DNA of 64,000 bases from Cellulomonas sp. Leaf395. Lineage in GTDB: Bacteria > Actinomycetota > Actinomycetes > Actinomycetales > Cellulomonadaceae. Within the stretch, counting starts at the first letter, position 1, and each line of letters opens with the position of its first letter. Below are positions 34,375 to 43,946 of this stretch, in pieces. A program made the translations under genes and the position numbers. The notes beneath the pieces were generated by a model. The model saw only the letters and a list, made by a program, of their open reading frames with translations. It searched no databases and had not been told where the DNA came from. The DNA lies in assembly GCF_001424125.1 (NCBI RefSeq), contig NZ_LMQI01000003.1, positions 206,251 to 270,250 on the forward strand. Reading direction: 5' to 3'.

Positions 34375-35639
34375 GCACCGGAGGGCCGATGACGACGCCA
34401 GCGGGACACGACGACGAGCTGACCACCCCGAGCGCGCCCGCACGCGTCTCCCGCGCGGTCGAACGGGCGTCGATCGCCGTGTTCGTCGTCTTCTTCCTCA
34501 ACGGGTTCAACTTCGCCACCTGGGCCGCCCGCCTGCCCGCCATCCGGGACGGTCTCGACTTCTCGCCCGCGCAGATGGGGCTCCTGCTGCTGGTCGGCTC
34601 CGTCGGGTCGCTCGTGGCGCTGCCGCTGTCCGGGATGGTGGTCGAACGGCTCGGCGCCCGCCGCACGGTCCTGGCGTTCGCGTGCCTGAACGCGAGCGGT
34701 CTGGTCATCGCGTCCGTCGGCGTCGCACTGGGAGAGGTTCTCGTCGTCGGGTTCGGTCTGGTCCTGTTCGGCGTGGGCACCGGGGTCTGGGACGCGTCGA
34801 TGAACGTCGAGGGCGCGGTCGTGGAGCAGCACGTCGGCCGCACCGTGATGCCGCGCTATCACGCAGGGTTCTCGTTCGGCACGGTGGCGGCGGCCGGGAT
34901 CGCTGCCGTCGCCGCCGCCCTGCACGTGCCGGTCGTCGTGCACGTCCCCGTCGCCGTGATCCTCTCCGTGGTCTGCGTCGCGTTCGCGGTCCGGGCCTTC
35001 CTGCCGATCGTCGACGAGCCCGAGGTGCAGCACGGCGCCGAGCGCTCCCCGACGGGTGCCCGGGGCGCGCTCGCGGCCTGGCTCGAGCCGCGCACGTTGC
35101 TCATCGGGCTGGTCGTCCTCGCCGCGGCGCTCACGGAGGGGTCCGCGAACGACTGGGTCAGCCTCGCGGTCGTCGACGGCTTCGACGTGCAGGACGCCGT
35201 GGGTGCGGTCGCGTTCGGGATCTTCGTCGCGGCCATGACCGCGATGCGCTGGTTCGGCACCACGCTCCTCGACCGGTACGGCAGGGTCGCGGTCCTGCGC
35301 CTGTGCGCCGCCCTGTCGCTCGTAGGTCTGCTGGTCTTCGGCCTCGCCGGACCGCTGTGGCTCGCCGTGGTCGGCATCGTGGCGTGGGGAGCGGGTGCTG
35401 CCCTCGGGTTCCCGGTGGGCATGAGCGCCGCCGCCGACGACCCGCTGCGCGCCGCCGCCCGGGTGAGCGTCGTGTCGACCATCGGCTACAGCGCGTTCCT
35501 GGCGGGTCCGCCGCTGCTCGGGCTGCTCGCCCAGCACGTCGGCTACCGGCACGCCCTGCTCGTCATCATCATCCCGATCGTGCTCGGGCTGCTCGTGGTC
35601 AACGCCGCCGCACCGCTGAAGAAGACGGCCCAGGGTTAG
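34371..35639 (+). CDS. MFS transporter (second of a tandem pair)
   Basis: This 422-residue 12-helix transporter is a paralog of the preceding gene. Shared features are FATWAARLPAIRDGLDFSPA, the TM2-3 loop VERLGARR, and EGSANDWVSLAVVDGFD. The ATG overlaps the upstream stop (ATGA), so the two are coupled. The pair could form a heteromeric unit or cover related substrates. murB starts ten bases after its stop on the same strand and may share its transcript. Confidence 0.92.
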   Translation: MSTGGPMTTPAGHDDELTTPSAPARVSRAVERASIAVFVVFFLNGFNFATWAARLPAIRDGLDFSPAQMGLLLLVGSVGSLVALPLSGMVVERLGARRTVLAFACLNASGLVIASVGVALGEVLVVGFGLVLFGVGTGVWDASMNVEGAVVEQHVGRTVMPRYHAGFSFGTVAAAGIAAVAAALHVPVVVHVPVAVILSVVCVAFAVRAFLPIVDEPEVQHGAERSPTGARGALAAWLEPRTLLIGLVVLAAALTEGSANDWVSLAVVDGFDVQDAVGAVAFGIFVAAMTAMRWFGTTLLDRYGRVAVLRLCAALSLVGLLVFGLAGPLWLAVVGIVAWGAGAALGFPVGMSAAADDPLRAAARVSVVSTIGYSAFLAGPPLLGLLAQHVGYRHALLVIIIPIVLGLLVVNAAAPLKKTAQG

Positions 35640-35648
35640 CCTGAGCGC

Positions 35649-36803
<1,155 letters not shown>

Positions 36804-37161
36804 CGCCCGAGCAGTGCACCGTGCACCAGCACGAGCGCCTCGTCGTCCGACAGCCCGGCTGCGCGCACGGCAGTCACGTACGTCTCGGCGGCGCGCCGCG
36901 CGATGTCGGTCGGGACGGACGCGCCCTCGGCGATGACCGTCCCCGCGCGGCGGCGGGTCTCGACGACCCCCTCGGCCTCGAGCTCCCGGAACGCGCGCGC
37001 GACCGTCCCCGCCGCGAGGCCGAGGTCTGTCGCCAGGGCACGGATGGTCGGCAGCCGGTCGCCCGCGACGAGACGCCCGGCCGCGACGTGGGCGACGACC
37101 TGCGCGCGGATCTGCTCGAACGCAGGCACGCCGGAGGTGAGGTCGACCTCGAGCCCGGCGG

Positions 37162-38094
37162 TCATGAGGCGTGCGGCTGCGCCGCGGCCCCGACGACGGG
37201 CAGCTGGGACTCGGCCGCACCGACCGGCCTGACCGCTGACGTGGCGCCGACGACGGCGGACGCCACCGCCACCGTGATCGCGACGACCACCCCCGCGGCG
37301 GCGACGGCCTCCACCGTCGGGTTGCCCAGGTCGACACCGTTGACCGAGCCACCCTGGGCGTTGCGCAGCGCAAGGCTCGCGACCCCCAGGCAGCCGGCGA
37401 GCGTCCAGCCGAGGACGAGCTGCACGCCGCCGAGGACCCGCCTCGCGGAGAGGCGGCGCAGGGCCGTGTCGTCGTCGGCGGACGTGTCGCTCACCGCGGG
37501 CCGGCGCGCCACCAGCAGCAGGACGAGGACGCAGCCGACCAGCAGGACCGCGACCGCGAGGACGAGCCAGCGTCCGTAGAACCAGCCGGGGAACGGACCC
37601 GCCGCGCTCGTCACGAGGGGGCCGTGGCGCCACGGCAGAGCGCGCCCGTCGTCGGTGGCCACCGTGGCGCAGAGTGCGAGGAGCGCGAGGAGCGCCACCG
37701 ACCAGCCGAGGACCAGGGCGCCGAGCCCGGTCGGCGTGATGTCGGGCAGCCCTCGACGGGCCAGCGCTGCACGGCGGACGGTCCCCGTCGGCCGTGGCCA
37801 GGTGAGCTCACCGAGGGCGTGCACGGCCAGGAACGCCGCGCCGCCGGCTGCGGGGAGCAGACCCACGGAGAGACCGACGGTCAGTCCCGACAACCCCGGG
37901 ACCACCACGACCGCGACCAGCACCGGTGCGGCCACGAGGGCGGTCCAGGCGCTCGCGGAGACGCGACCGGCATGCCGTGCGGCGGCGAGCCAGGCCTCGG
38001 ACGGGCTGACCGGCCCGACCGTGCGCGTCGGTCGCAGCACCGCGCCGATCGCCACCACCACCGCCACGAACGCGAGGAGGACCAGGCCGGACAT
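37162..38094 (-). CDS. Membrane protein encoded with a GntR regulator
   Basis: This 310-residue protein has about six predicted helices, with a glycine/valine-rich first segment, a cytoplasmic loop rich in Arg around ARRGLPDITPTGLG and a hydrophilic C-terminus. I do not recognise the family. It heads a two-gene unit with the GntR regulator, with AAAGGAG upstream of its ATG. A perfect inverted repeat lies just before the Shine-Dalgarno sequence. Similar GntR-membrane pairs exist in other Gram-positive bacteria, often linked to cell-envelope stress, but the role here is inference. Confidence 0.82.
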   Translation of the reverse strand: MSGLVLLAFVAVVVAIGAVLRPTRTVGPVSPSEAWLAAARHAGRVSASAWTALVAAPVLVAVVVVPGLSGLTVGLSVGLLPAAGGAAFLAVHALGELTWPRPTGTVRRAALARRGLPDITPTGLGALVLGWSVALLALLALCATVATDDGRALPWRHGPLVTSAAGPFPGWFYGRWLVLAVAVLLVGCVLVLLLVARRPAVSDTSADDDTALRRLSARRVLGGVQLVLGWTLAGCLGVASLALRNAQGGSVNGVDLGNPTVEAVAAAGVVVAITVAVASAVVGATSAVRPVGAAESQLPVVGAAAQPHAS

Positions 38095-38104
38095 CGCGGC
38101 TCCT

Positions 38105-38134
38105 TTGTGTCAATCAATCAATGTATTGACACAA
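38105..38134 (-). promoter_or_regulatory. Perfect inverted repeat, probable GntR operator
   Basis: TTGTGTCAAT (38105-38114) and ATTGACACAA (38125-38134) are perfect 10-bp arms around a ten-base spacer. The repeat lies 11-40 bases before the ATG of the membrane protein. A -10-like TACATT lies inside the spacer region on the minus strand. Binding would block the promoter of the membrane-protein/gntR unit, so I infer autorepression. Confidence 0.75.
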
Positions 38135-38156
38135 TGCCGGACGCGCGGACGTGTCG

Positions 38157-39176
38157 TCAAGGGGCCAGCCATGCGTCCACGCCCGCGAGCAGCCGTGCGC
38201 GCACGTCGTCAGCCGCGCGGCTGGCCCGGATGGACGCCCGCGCCAGCTCCGCGAGCTCGGCGTCGGAGAACCCGTGCACGTCGCGCGCGATCGCGTACTG
38301 GTCCACCAGCCGGGAGTGGAACAGGAGAGGGTCGTCGGCGCCGAGCGCGACCGTCGCCCCGGACTCGACCAGGGCCCGCAGCGGCACGTCGTCCGCCGAC
38401 GCGTACACCCCGAGCGAGACGTTCGACGCCGGGCACACCTCCAGCGCGACGCCCTCGTCGATCACCCGATCCAGCACCCGGGGATCCTCGGCCGACCGCA
38501 CCCCGTGCCCGAGCCGGTCAGGGCGCAGGTGACCCACCACGTCCTCGACGTGCGCCGGTCCGAGCAGCTCACCGCCGTGCGGCACCGAGGCCAGGCCGGC
38601 CCTCCGGGCGATCGCGAACGCGGGTGCGAACTCCGCGGTCTCGCCCCGTCGCTCGTCGTTGGAGAGCCCGAAGCCCACCACCTGACCGGGGCCGTCACCG
38701 GCGTGGTGCGCTGCCAGCCGGGCGAGCGTGCGTGCCTCCAGCGGGTGCCGCATCCGTGACGCGGCGACGATCACGCCCACGTCCACCCCCGTGTCCTGAG
38801 ACGCCAGCCGGGCCGCGTCCAGCACGATCTCCAGCGCGGGCGTCACGCCGCCGACGAACGGTGCGTACGACGTCGGATCCACCTGGATCTCCAGCCGCCC
38901 CGAACCCTCCGCGGCATCGTCCTGGGCCGCCTCCGCGACGATCCGGCGCATGTTCGCCTCGCTACGCACGCACGCCCGCGCGGCGTCGTACAGCCGCTGG
39001 AACCGGAACCACCCGCGCTCGTCGGCGGGGACGTGCAGCGGGTCGGCGTCGAGGAGCGCGGACGGGAGCCGGATGCCGTGGGTCGTCGCCAGGTCCGCCA
39101 GCGTGGAGACGCGCATGGACCCGGTGAAGTGCAGGTGCAGGTGGGCCTTGGGGAGCAGAGCCAGATCGCGGCTCAC
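38157..39176 (-). CDS. Adenosine deaminase family protein
   Basis: This 339-residue TIM-barrel deaminase has the zinc and catalytic residues of the family: HLHLHFTGS near residue 12 with H14 and H16, PHGGELLG with the catalytic glutamate, RLGHGVR, and GADDPLLF with the conserved aspartates. The substrate could be adenosine, adenine or a related nucleoside. I chose the GTG at 39176, seven bases after the response-regulator stop; the upstream ATG at 39215 would overlap that gene by 32 bases. It is probably cotranscribed with the two-component genes. Confidence 0.9.
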   Translation of the reverse strand: MSRDLALLPKAHLHLHFTGSMRVSTLADLATTHGIRLPSALLDADPLHVPADERGWFRFQRLYDAARACVRSEANMRRIVAEAAQDDAAEGSGRLEIQVDPTSYAPFVGGVTPALEIVLDAARLASQDTGVDVGVIVAASRMRHPLEARTLARLAAHHAGDGPGQVVGFGLSNDERRGETAEFAPAFAIARRAGLASVPHGGELLGPAHVEDVVGHLRPDRLGHGVRSAEDPRVLDRVIDEGVALEVCPASNVSLGVYASADDVPLRALVESGATVALGADDPLLFHSRLVDQYAIARDVHGFSDAELAELARASIRASRAADDVRARLLAGVDAWLAP

Positions 39177-39183
39177 GGAGCCG

Positions 39184-39876
39184 TCACAGGGTTGCCGTCG
39201 TCGTGGCGGTCGCATCGATCAGCCGGTACCCGACACCGCGCACGGTGTCGAAGTGCTCGGCGCCGACTTTCCGGCGCAGGTACCGCACATAGACGTCGAC
39301 GACGTTCGAGCCCGGGTCGAAGTCGAAGCCCCAGACCTCCGACAGCAGGCGCTCGCGGGTGAGGACGTCGCCCGGATGACGCAGGAACGTCTCCGCCAGG
39401 GCGAACTCCCGTGCCGACAGGTCGACCTCCTGGTTGCCGACCTTCATCCGACGCGTCCGCAGGTCCAGCTGAAGAGCGCCGTGCTTGAGCACCGACGTCT
39501 CGCCCGTCGGCGCACCCTGCGTCCGCAGCCGCAGGCGCACCCGGGCCAGCAGCTCCTCGAAGCGGAACGGCTTGGCCATGTAGTCGTCGGCGCCGGACTC
39601 CAGGCCGGTGACGGTGTCCGTGACGGACGACCGCGCGGTCAGGACGATCACGGGGACGGTCTCGCCGGCCGCGCGCAGCCGGCGCAGGACCTCGAAGCCG
39701 TCGATGTCGGCGAGCCCGAGGTCGAGGATGAGCAGGTCGACGTCGCCCGTCTGCACCCGGGTGAGGGCCTCTTCGCCGGAGGTCACGGCGCTCGTCTCGA
39801 AGCCGGAGGCACGCAGGCCCTTGGCGACGAACGCGGCGATGCGTTCCTCGTCCTCCGCGATGAGGATGTGCGTCAT
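39184..39876 (-). CDS. OmpR/PhoB-family response regulator
   Basis: This 230-residue protein has a receiver domain with acidic pocket EDE at 8-10, phosphoacceptor D52 (LILDLGLAD) and K102 (YMAKPF). A winged-helix DNA-binding domain follows, with LSAREFALAETFLRHPG, LLSEVWGFDFDPGSNVVDV and YVRYLRRKVGAEHFDTVRGV. Its ATG overlaps the stop of the histidine kinase gene by four bases, so reading order is kinase then regulator. The signal is unknown. Confidence 0.96.
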   Translation of the reverse strand: MTHILIAEDEERIAAFVAKGLRASGFETSAVTSGEEALTRVQTGDVDLLILDLGLADIDGFEVLRRLRAAGETVPVIVLTARSSVTDTVTGLESGADDYMAKPFRFEELLARVRLRLRTQGAPTGETSVLKHGALQLDLRTRRMKVGNQEVDLSAREFALAETFLRHPGDVLTRERLLSEVWGFDFDPGSNVVDVYVRYLRRKVGAEHFDTVRGVGYRLIDATATTTATL

Positions 39877-41408
39877 AGGTACTCCACCATCTCGGTGACG
39901 GGCTCGGGTTCGCCGTCCACGAGGTCGACGGCCGGCAGGTCCAGGACGAAGACCACGCCGGAGCCGACGTTAGCCGGTGGATGCTCCACGAACACACGTC
40001 CGTGGTGGGCGTGCGCGATGGCGGCGACGATGGGCAGCCCCAGGCCGGCCCCGTGCGAGATGCGGTCGGCCTGTCCGCGGTGGAACCTCTCGAAGATGCG
40101 ATCGGCCTCGTCAGGGGGCACGCCGGGCCCTTCGTCGCGAACCCACAGGAGCAGCCGGTCACCCGCCACCTCGCTGCCGAGCCGCACGGTGGATCCCGGC
40201 GCTGAGTAGCGGTGGGCGTTCGCGACGAGCTGCAACCACGCCTGGGTGATCCGCTGGGCGTCCAGCAGCACGTCCACGTCCGCCCGTGCGGCGACCACCC
40301 AGTGCCGGTCCCCGAGGCCCCGCGCCTTGTCGTGCACGTCGTCCGTCAGCCGCCCGACGTCGGTGGGTGCCAGCCGCACGAAGTCCGGGCGGTCCGCGGT
40401 CGCGAGCGTCATGAGGTCGTCGACCAGCCGCTGCATCCGGTCCAGCTCGTCCAGGGCGAGCGCCTGCGTCGCGCGGACGTCGTCGGGGTCGTCCGCATCC
40501 ACCAGCTCGAGGTGCCCGCGCACGATCGTCAGCGGCGTCCGCAGCTCGTGACCGACGTCGTCGAGGAGCTCGCGCTGCGACCCGAACGCGCGCTCGAGCC
40601 GGTCGAGCATCGCGTTCACCGTGCGGGCCAGGTTGGACAGGTCGTCCTTGCCGGTCACCGTGATGCGTTCCGAGAGGTCGGACTCCGTGATGCGACGGGT
40701 GGTGTCCCGCAGGAGCCGGATGGGTCGAAGAAGACGCCCGACGACGAACCACGCCACCACGGCGATGACTGCGAGGGCGGCTAGCCCGACCGCGGAGTAG
40801 GTGAGAAACGTGCTGCGCAGACTGGACATCTCAGCCGACCGGTCGAACGCGACGACGAACAACCCGGAGCCGGGGTCCCCGGCGAGCATGACGGGGACGG
40901 CGATCAGGCGGTACTGCGTGGTGGATGTCTGGACCGTCCGGGGGAGCGACGGAGCGTCAGGGGGGATCGCGGCCAGCACGGTGGCGAGCTCGGGGTCCTC
41001 CTCCAGGCGCACCGACCTCGTCTCCGCGGCTGGGCTCCACTTCAGCTCGCCGTCGAGCAGCGTGACGGCGCCCTCGTTCTTGCCGGGCACCCGGGCGCGG
41101 ATGCCCTCCCAGAGCACGTCGTTCACGCTGGTGAACGGCAGGCCCGTGGTGGGATTCTCCTTGGCCTCGACGTTGCGCAGCGCGGCGACGGCTCGGGCCA
41201 GGGAGTTGTCGATGCGCTCGTCGGTCTCGGCGGCCTGCAGGGCGAACGCGGTCCCGCCCGCGATCATCACCGTGAGCCCGGAGAGCACGATCACGGCGGT
41301 CAGGAGCCGCGCGCGGACCGTCAGGTGCGCCCGCTGGTAGACGGGGACACCCTCTGACATCGGCGCGGGGGTGTCGGCGGGGGCGCCGGCCCGAGCGCTG
41401 CGTGGCAT
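39873..41408 (-). CDS. Sensor histidine kinase
   Basis: This 511-residue kinase has a TM helix (about 34-58), an extracytoplasmic sensor region of about 145 residues, a second TM helix (about 202-224), HAMP (about 225-276), a HisKA domain with H287 in DDVGHELRTPL, and an ATPase domain with ANAHRYSAPGS (N-box), DEGPGVP and GAGLGLPIV. The N-terminus before the first helix is Pro/Ala-rich and an internal ATG (MSEGVPVYQ) could be the real start. It heads the kinase-regulator-deaminase unit. Confidence 0.95.
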   Translation of the reverse strand: MPRSARAGAPADTPAPMSEGVPVYQRAHLTVRARLLTAVIVLSGLTVMIAGGTAFALQAAETDERIDNSLARAVAALRNVEAKENPTTGLPFTSVNDVLWEGIRARVPGKNEGAVTLLDGELKWSPAAETRSVRLEEDPELATVLAAIPPDAPSLPRTVQTSTTQYRLIAVPVMLAGDPGSGLFVVAFDRSAEMSSLRSTFLTYSAVGLAALAVIAVVAWFVVGRLLRPIRLLRDTTRRITESDLSERITVTGKDDLSNLARTVNAMLDRLERAFGSQRELLDDVGHELRTPLTIVRGHLELVDADDPDDVRATQALALDELDRMQRLVDDLMTLATADRPDFVRLAPTDVGRLTDDVHDKARGLGDRHWVVAARADVDVLLDAQRITQAWLQLVANAHRYSAPGSTVRLGSEVAGDRLLLWVRDEGPGVPPDEADRIFERFHRGQADRISHGAGLGLPIVAAIAHAHHGRVFVEHPPANVGSGVVFVLDLPAVDLVDGEPEPVTEMVEYL

Positions 41409-41450
41409 GCAGGCAAGTATGTCCGCCGCACCTGAGCGTGCGCAGGTGTC

Positions 41451-42215
41451 TCAGTCCAACGGCCGCATGAAGGACCACAGGTGCCCCTCGAGGTCGTGTG
41501 CGCTGTAGACGCGGTACCCGTAGCCCTGGTCCACCGGCGGCTGCCGGACCTCGACGCCGGCCTCGAGCGACCTCTGGTGGTGCGCGTCGACGTCGTCCAC
41601 CATCACGGCGACCGAGGCGGTGCCCGCACCGACCGTGCTGGGCGAGGCCAGCCGGTACGAGTCCTGCTCCGGGTGCAACCAGATCACGCCGTCGCCGGCG
41701 TGGACCTCGCCGTGCACCGCCCGACCCTCGCCGTCACGCACGAGCACGCCGGGCAGGAGGCCGAAGTGCGCGACCAGCCAGGCGTGCGCGCGCCCGATGT
41801 CCGCGTAGACGAGCAGCATGATGCGCTGCTGCGCCGGGGGATCCAGCGTGGTCATCTCCTCGAGCACCGCCACGAGGTCGGTGCCGCCCGCGGCGAGCGC
41901 GCCGGCGACGCGGGACCGCAACCGAGCCGTCGCGTCGAGGCGTGCGTCGAGCGCGGCCAGATGGGCCTCCATGGCCGACGTGAGGTCCCACGCGGGGTCG
42001 TCGAGCGCGCGCTGGACCTCGGCGAGGGTCATGCCCAGCCGGCGCAGCAGGCTGACGCGGTAGAGGCGAGCCTCGTCGTCGTCGTCGTAGATGCGGTGGC
42101 CGGCGGGGCTCCGACCCGACGGGGTCAGCAACCCGATCTGCTCGTAGTAGTGCAGCGTCCGGACGGTCAGCCCGGTCGCCTCCGCCAGCTCGCCCACCCG
42201 ACGTCCTGTCTCCAT
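41451..42215 (-). CDS. MerR-family regulator fused to a VOC (glyoxalase-like) domain
   Basis: This 254-residue protein starts with a MerR winged HTH (VGELAEATGLTVRTLHYYEQ, then RIYDDDDEARLYRVSLLRRL), followed by a helical linker. The C-terminal roughly 115 residues resemble a VOC/PhnB-like domain: MLLVYADIGRAHAWLVAHFG, VIWLHPEQ, VAVMVDDVDAHHQRSLEAG and GYRVYSAHDLEGHLWSF. The VOC fold probably binds the effector, as in drug-binding VOC proteins. A perfect 17-bp palindrome lies just upstream. The start ATG at 42215 is the family start. Confidence 0.93.
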   Translation of the reverse strand: METGRRVGELAEATGLTVRTLHYYEQIGLLTPSGRSPAGHRIYDDDDEARLYRVSLLRRLGMTLAEVQRALDDPAWDLTSAMEAHLAALDARLDATARLRSRVAGALAAGGTDLVAVLEEMTTLDPPAQQRIMLLVYADIGRAHAWLVAHFGLLPGVLVRDGEGRAVHGEVHAGDGVIWLHPEQDSYRLASPSTVGAGTASVAVMVDDVDAHHQRSLEAGVEVRQPPVDQGYGYRVYSAHDLEGHLWSFMRPLD

Positions 42216-42231
42216 GCGACTGACGCTAGGA

Positions 42232-42248
42232 CCTGACGCCGCGTCAGG
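42232..42248 (-). promoter_or_regulatory. Probable MerR operator
   Basis: CCTGACGC (42232-42239), one base, then GCGTCAGG (42241-42248) form a perfect dyad 17-34 bases before the MerR ATG. MerR proteins bind such dyads within promoters with long spacers. It lies between the MerR gene and the end of the ABC permease, so it could also mark an internal promoter. Confidence 0.65.
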
Positions 42249-42262
42249 GGCAAGAGCCTCGC

Positions 42263-43099
42263 TCAGCCGTCGTCCCGCCGCTGCCACCGGAACGTGCGGA
42301 CCCCGACGACCAGCGCGGCGACCGCCCACACGAGCAGGACGACGGCGGTCGCCCCGTGCTGCCAGGATCCGCTGACCTCCCACGACTCGGCGCTCGGCGG
42401 CAGGAAGACCGAGCGCATGCCCTGCGCCATCCACTTCAGCGGGAAGACCGACGCCACCTGCTGCATCCAGGTGGGCAGGTCGTTGAACACGAAGAACACG
42501 CCGGAGATGAACTGCAGGACGAGGACGATGGGCGTCACCACGGCGCTCGCGGACTTCCCCGAGCGAGGCACCGACGAGAACGCGACGCCGCAGAGCGTCC
42601 CCGCCGCTGTCCCGAGCACGAACACCCACGCGAACGTGGTCCAGGCGGTCGCGCTCGTCGGCAGGTCGACGCCGAAGACCAGGGCCGCCGCCGCCAGCAG
42701 CAGCGCGGTCTGGACCACGGAGGTCACGAGCACCGAGCCGATCTTGCCCAGGAAGAACGCGGCCGACGGCAGCGGGGTGCCGCGCAACCGCTTGAGGCCG
42801 CCCTCGTCGCGCTCGACGGCGATCGAGATCGCCAGGTGCTGGAAGCTCGACAGCATGATGCCCGTCGCCAGCATCCCGGGCAGGAAGTACTGCGCGAACG
42901 GGATGCCCGGCGGAGGACCGACCGTGGCGCCGTCCTGCCCGAACACCGTCGCGAAGATGGCGAGCATGATGATCGGGTACGCGAAGATGAAGACGACCGC
43001 GTCGCGCTCGCGGAAGAAGGCCCGCACCTCGTAGCCGGTCCGGGCGACTCCGAGGCGCAGCACGCCGGGCAACCGGGTCCGGGTGTTCACCTCGCTCAC
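42263..43099 (-). CDS. ABC-2-type exporter permease
   Basis: This 278-residue protein has six predicted helices. The family pattern includes VVFIFAYPIIMLAIFATVFG for the first helix, SIAVERDEGGLKRLRGTPLP as the cytoplasmic coupling segment, and FISGVFFVFNDLPTWMQ before the last helices. Its start overlaps the ATPase stop by four bases. Substrate unknown; drug or lipid export is common for this type. The MerR-VOC gene follows on the same strand and may regulate it. Confidence 0.95.
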   Translation of the reverse strand: MSEVNTRTRLPGVLRLGVARTGYEVRAFFRERDAVVFIFAYPIIMLAIFATVFGQDGATVGPPPGIPFAQYFLPGMLATGIMLSSFQHLAISIAVERDEGGLKRLRGTPLPSAAFFLGKIGSVLVTSVVQTALLLAAAALVFGVDLPTSATAWTTFAWVFVLGTAAGTLCGVAFSSVPRSGKSASAVVTPIVLVLQFISGVFFVFNDLPTWMQQVASVFPLKWMAQGMRSVFLPPSAESWEVSGSWQHGATAVVLLVWAVAALVVGVRTFRWQRRDDG

Positions 43100-43941
43100 G
43101 AGGCAGCCCCGTCGATGAGGCTCAGGTAGACGTCCTCGAGCGTGGGCCGCAGCACCTGCAGCCCGGGGACCTCGCCGCCCAGCGTGGCGGTCAGCTCGAC
43201 CACCGTCTGCGTCGGGGTGTCCGTGCGGACCTCGTGCGTCCGGCCGTCCTGCGTCCAGCGCACCACGGCCTGCCGCGCGGTCCGGCCTCCGAGGTCCGCC
43301 GGCGGCCCCTCCGCGACGACGTGACCGTCCCGCACGACCACCACCCTGTCCGCGAGGCGCTCGGCCTCCTCCAGGTAGTGGGTCGTCAGCAGGATGGTCG
43401 TGCCGTCGGCCGCGAGCGACTCGACCAGGTCCCAGAACGAGCGTCGGGCCTGCGGGTCGAACCCGGTGGTCGGCTCGTCGAGGAACAGCAGCTCAGGCCG
43501 CCCGACGATGCCGAGGGCCACGTCGAGCCGTCGCCGCTGCCCACCGGACAGCTGCCGCGCGCGCGTCCTGACCTTGTCCTGCAGGCCCACGGACGCGATC
43601 ACCTCGTCGGGGTCGCGGGGGTCCGGGAAGAACCGGGCGAAGTGGCGGACCAGCTCGGCGACCGTCGCTTCGGCGAGGTCGCTGTTGCTCTGCAGCACGA
43701 TGCCGAGGCGCGAGCGCCAGGCCCGGTCGCCGTCCTGCGGGTCCCGTCCGAGCACCCGCACGTCGCCGCCGTCCCGCGACCGGTAGCCCTCGAGGATCTC
43801 CACGGTCGTCGTCTTCCCCGCACCGTTGGGCCCGAGGATCGCGACGACCTCGCCGTGCGCCACGTGCAGGTCCAGACCGTCGACAGCCCGCTTCTCGCCG
43901 TAGACCTTCCGGAGCCCGGTCACCTCGACGGCGTGCGGCAC
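43096..43941 (-). CDS. ABC exporter ATP-binding subunit
   Basis: This 281-residue ATPase has intact motifs: Walker A GPNGAGKTTT, Q-loop VLQSNSD, signature LSGGQRRRLDVA, Walker B LLFLDEPTTGFDP and switch LLTTHYLEEAE. A DrrA-type C-terminal region follows. I chose the GTG at 43941, only five bases after the stop of the aminotransferase gene. The permease gene overlaps its 3' end. Confidence 0.94.
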   Translation of the reverse strand: MPHAVEVTGLRKVYGEKRAVDGLDLHVAHGEVVAILGPNGAGKTTTVEILEGYRSRDGGDVRVLGRDPQDGDRAWRSRLGIVLQSNSDLAEATVAELVRHFARFFPDPRDPDEVIASVGLQDKVRTRARQLSGGQRRRLDVALGIVGRPELLFLDEPTTGFDPQARRSFWDLVESLAADGTTILLTTHYLEEAERLADRVVVVRDGHVVAEGPPADLGGRTARQAVVRWTQDGRTHEVRTDTPTQTVVELTATLGGEVPGLQVLRPTLEDVYLSLIDGAAS

Positions 43942-43946
43942 GACCG

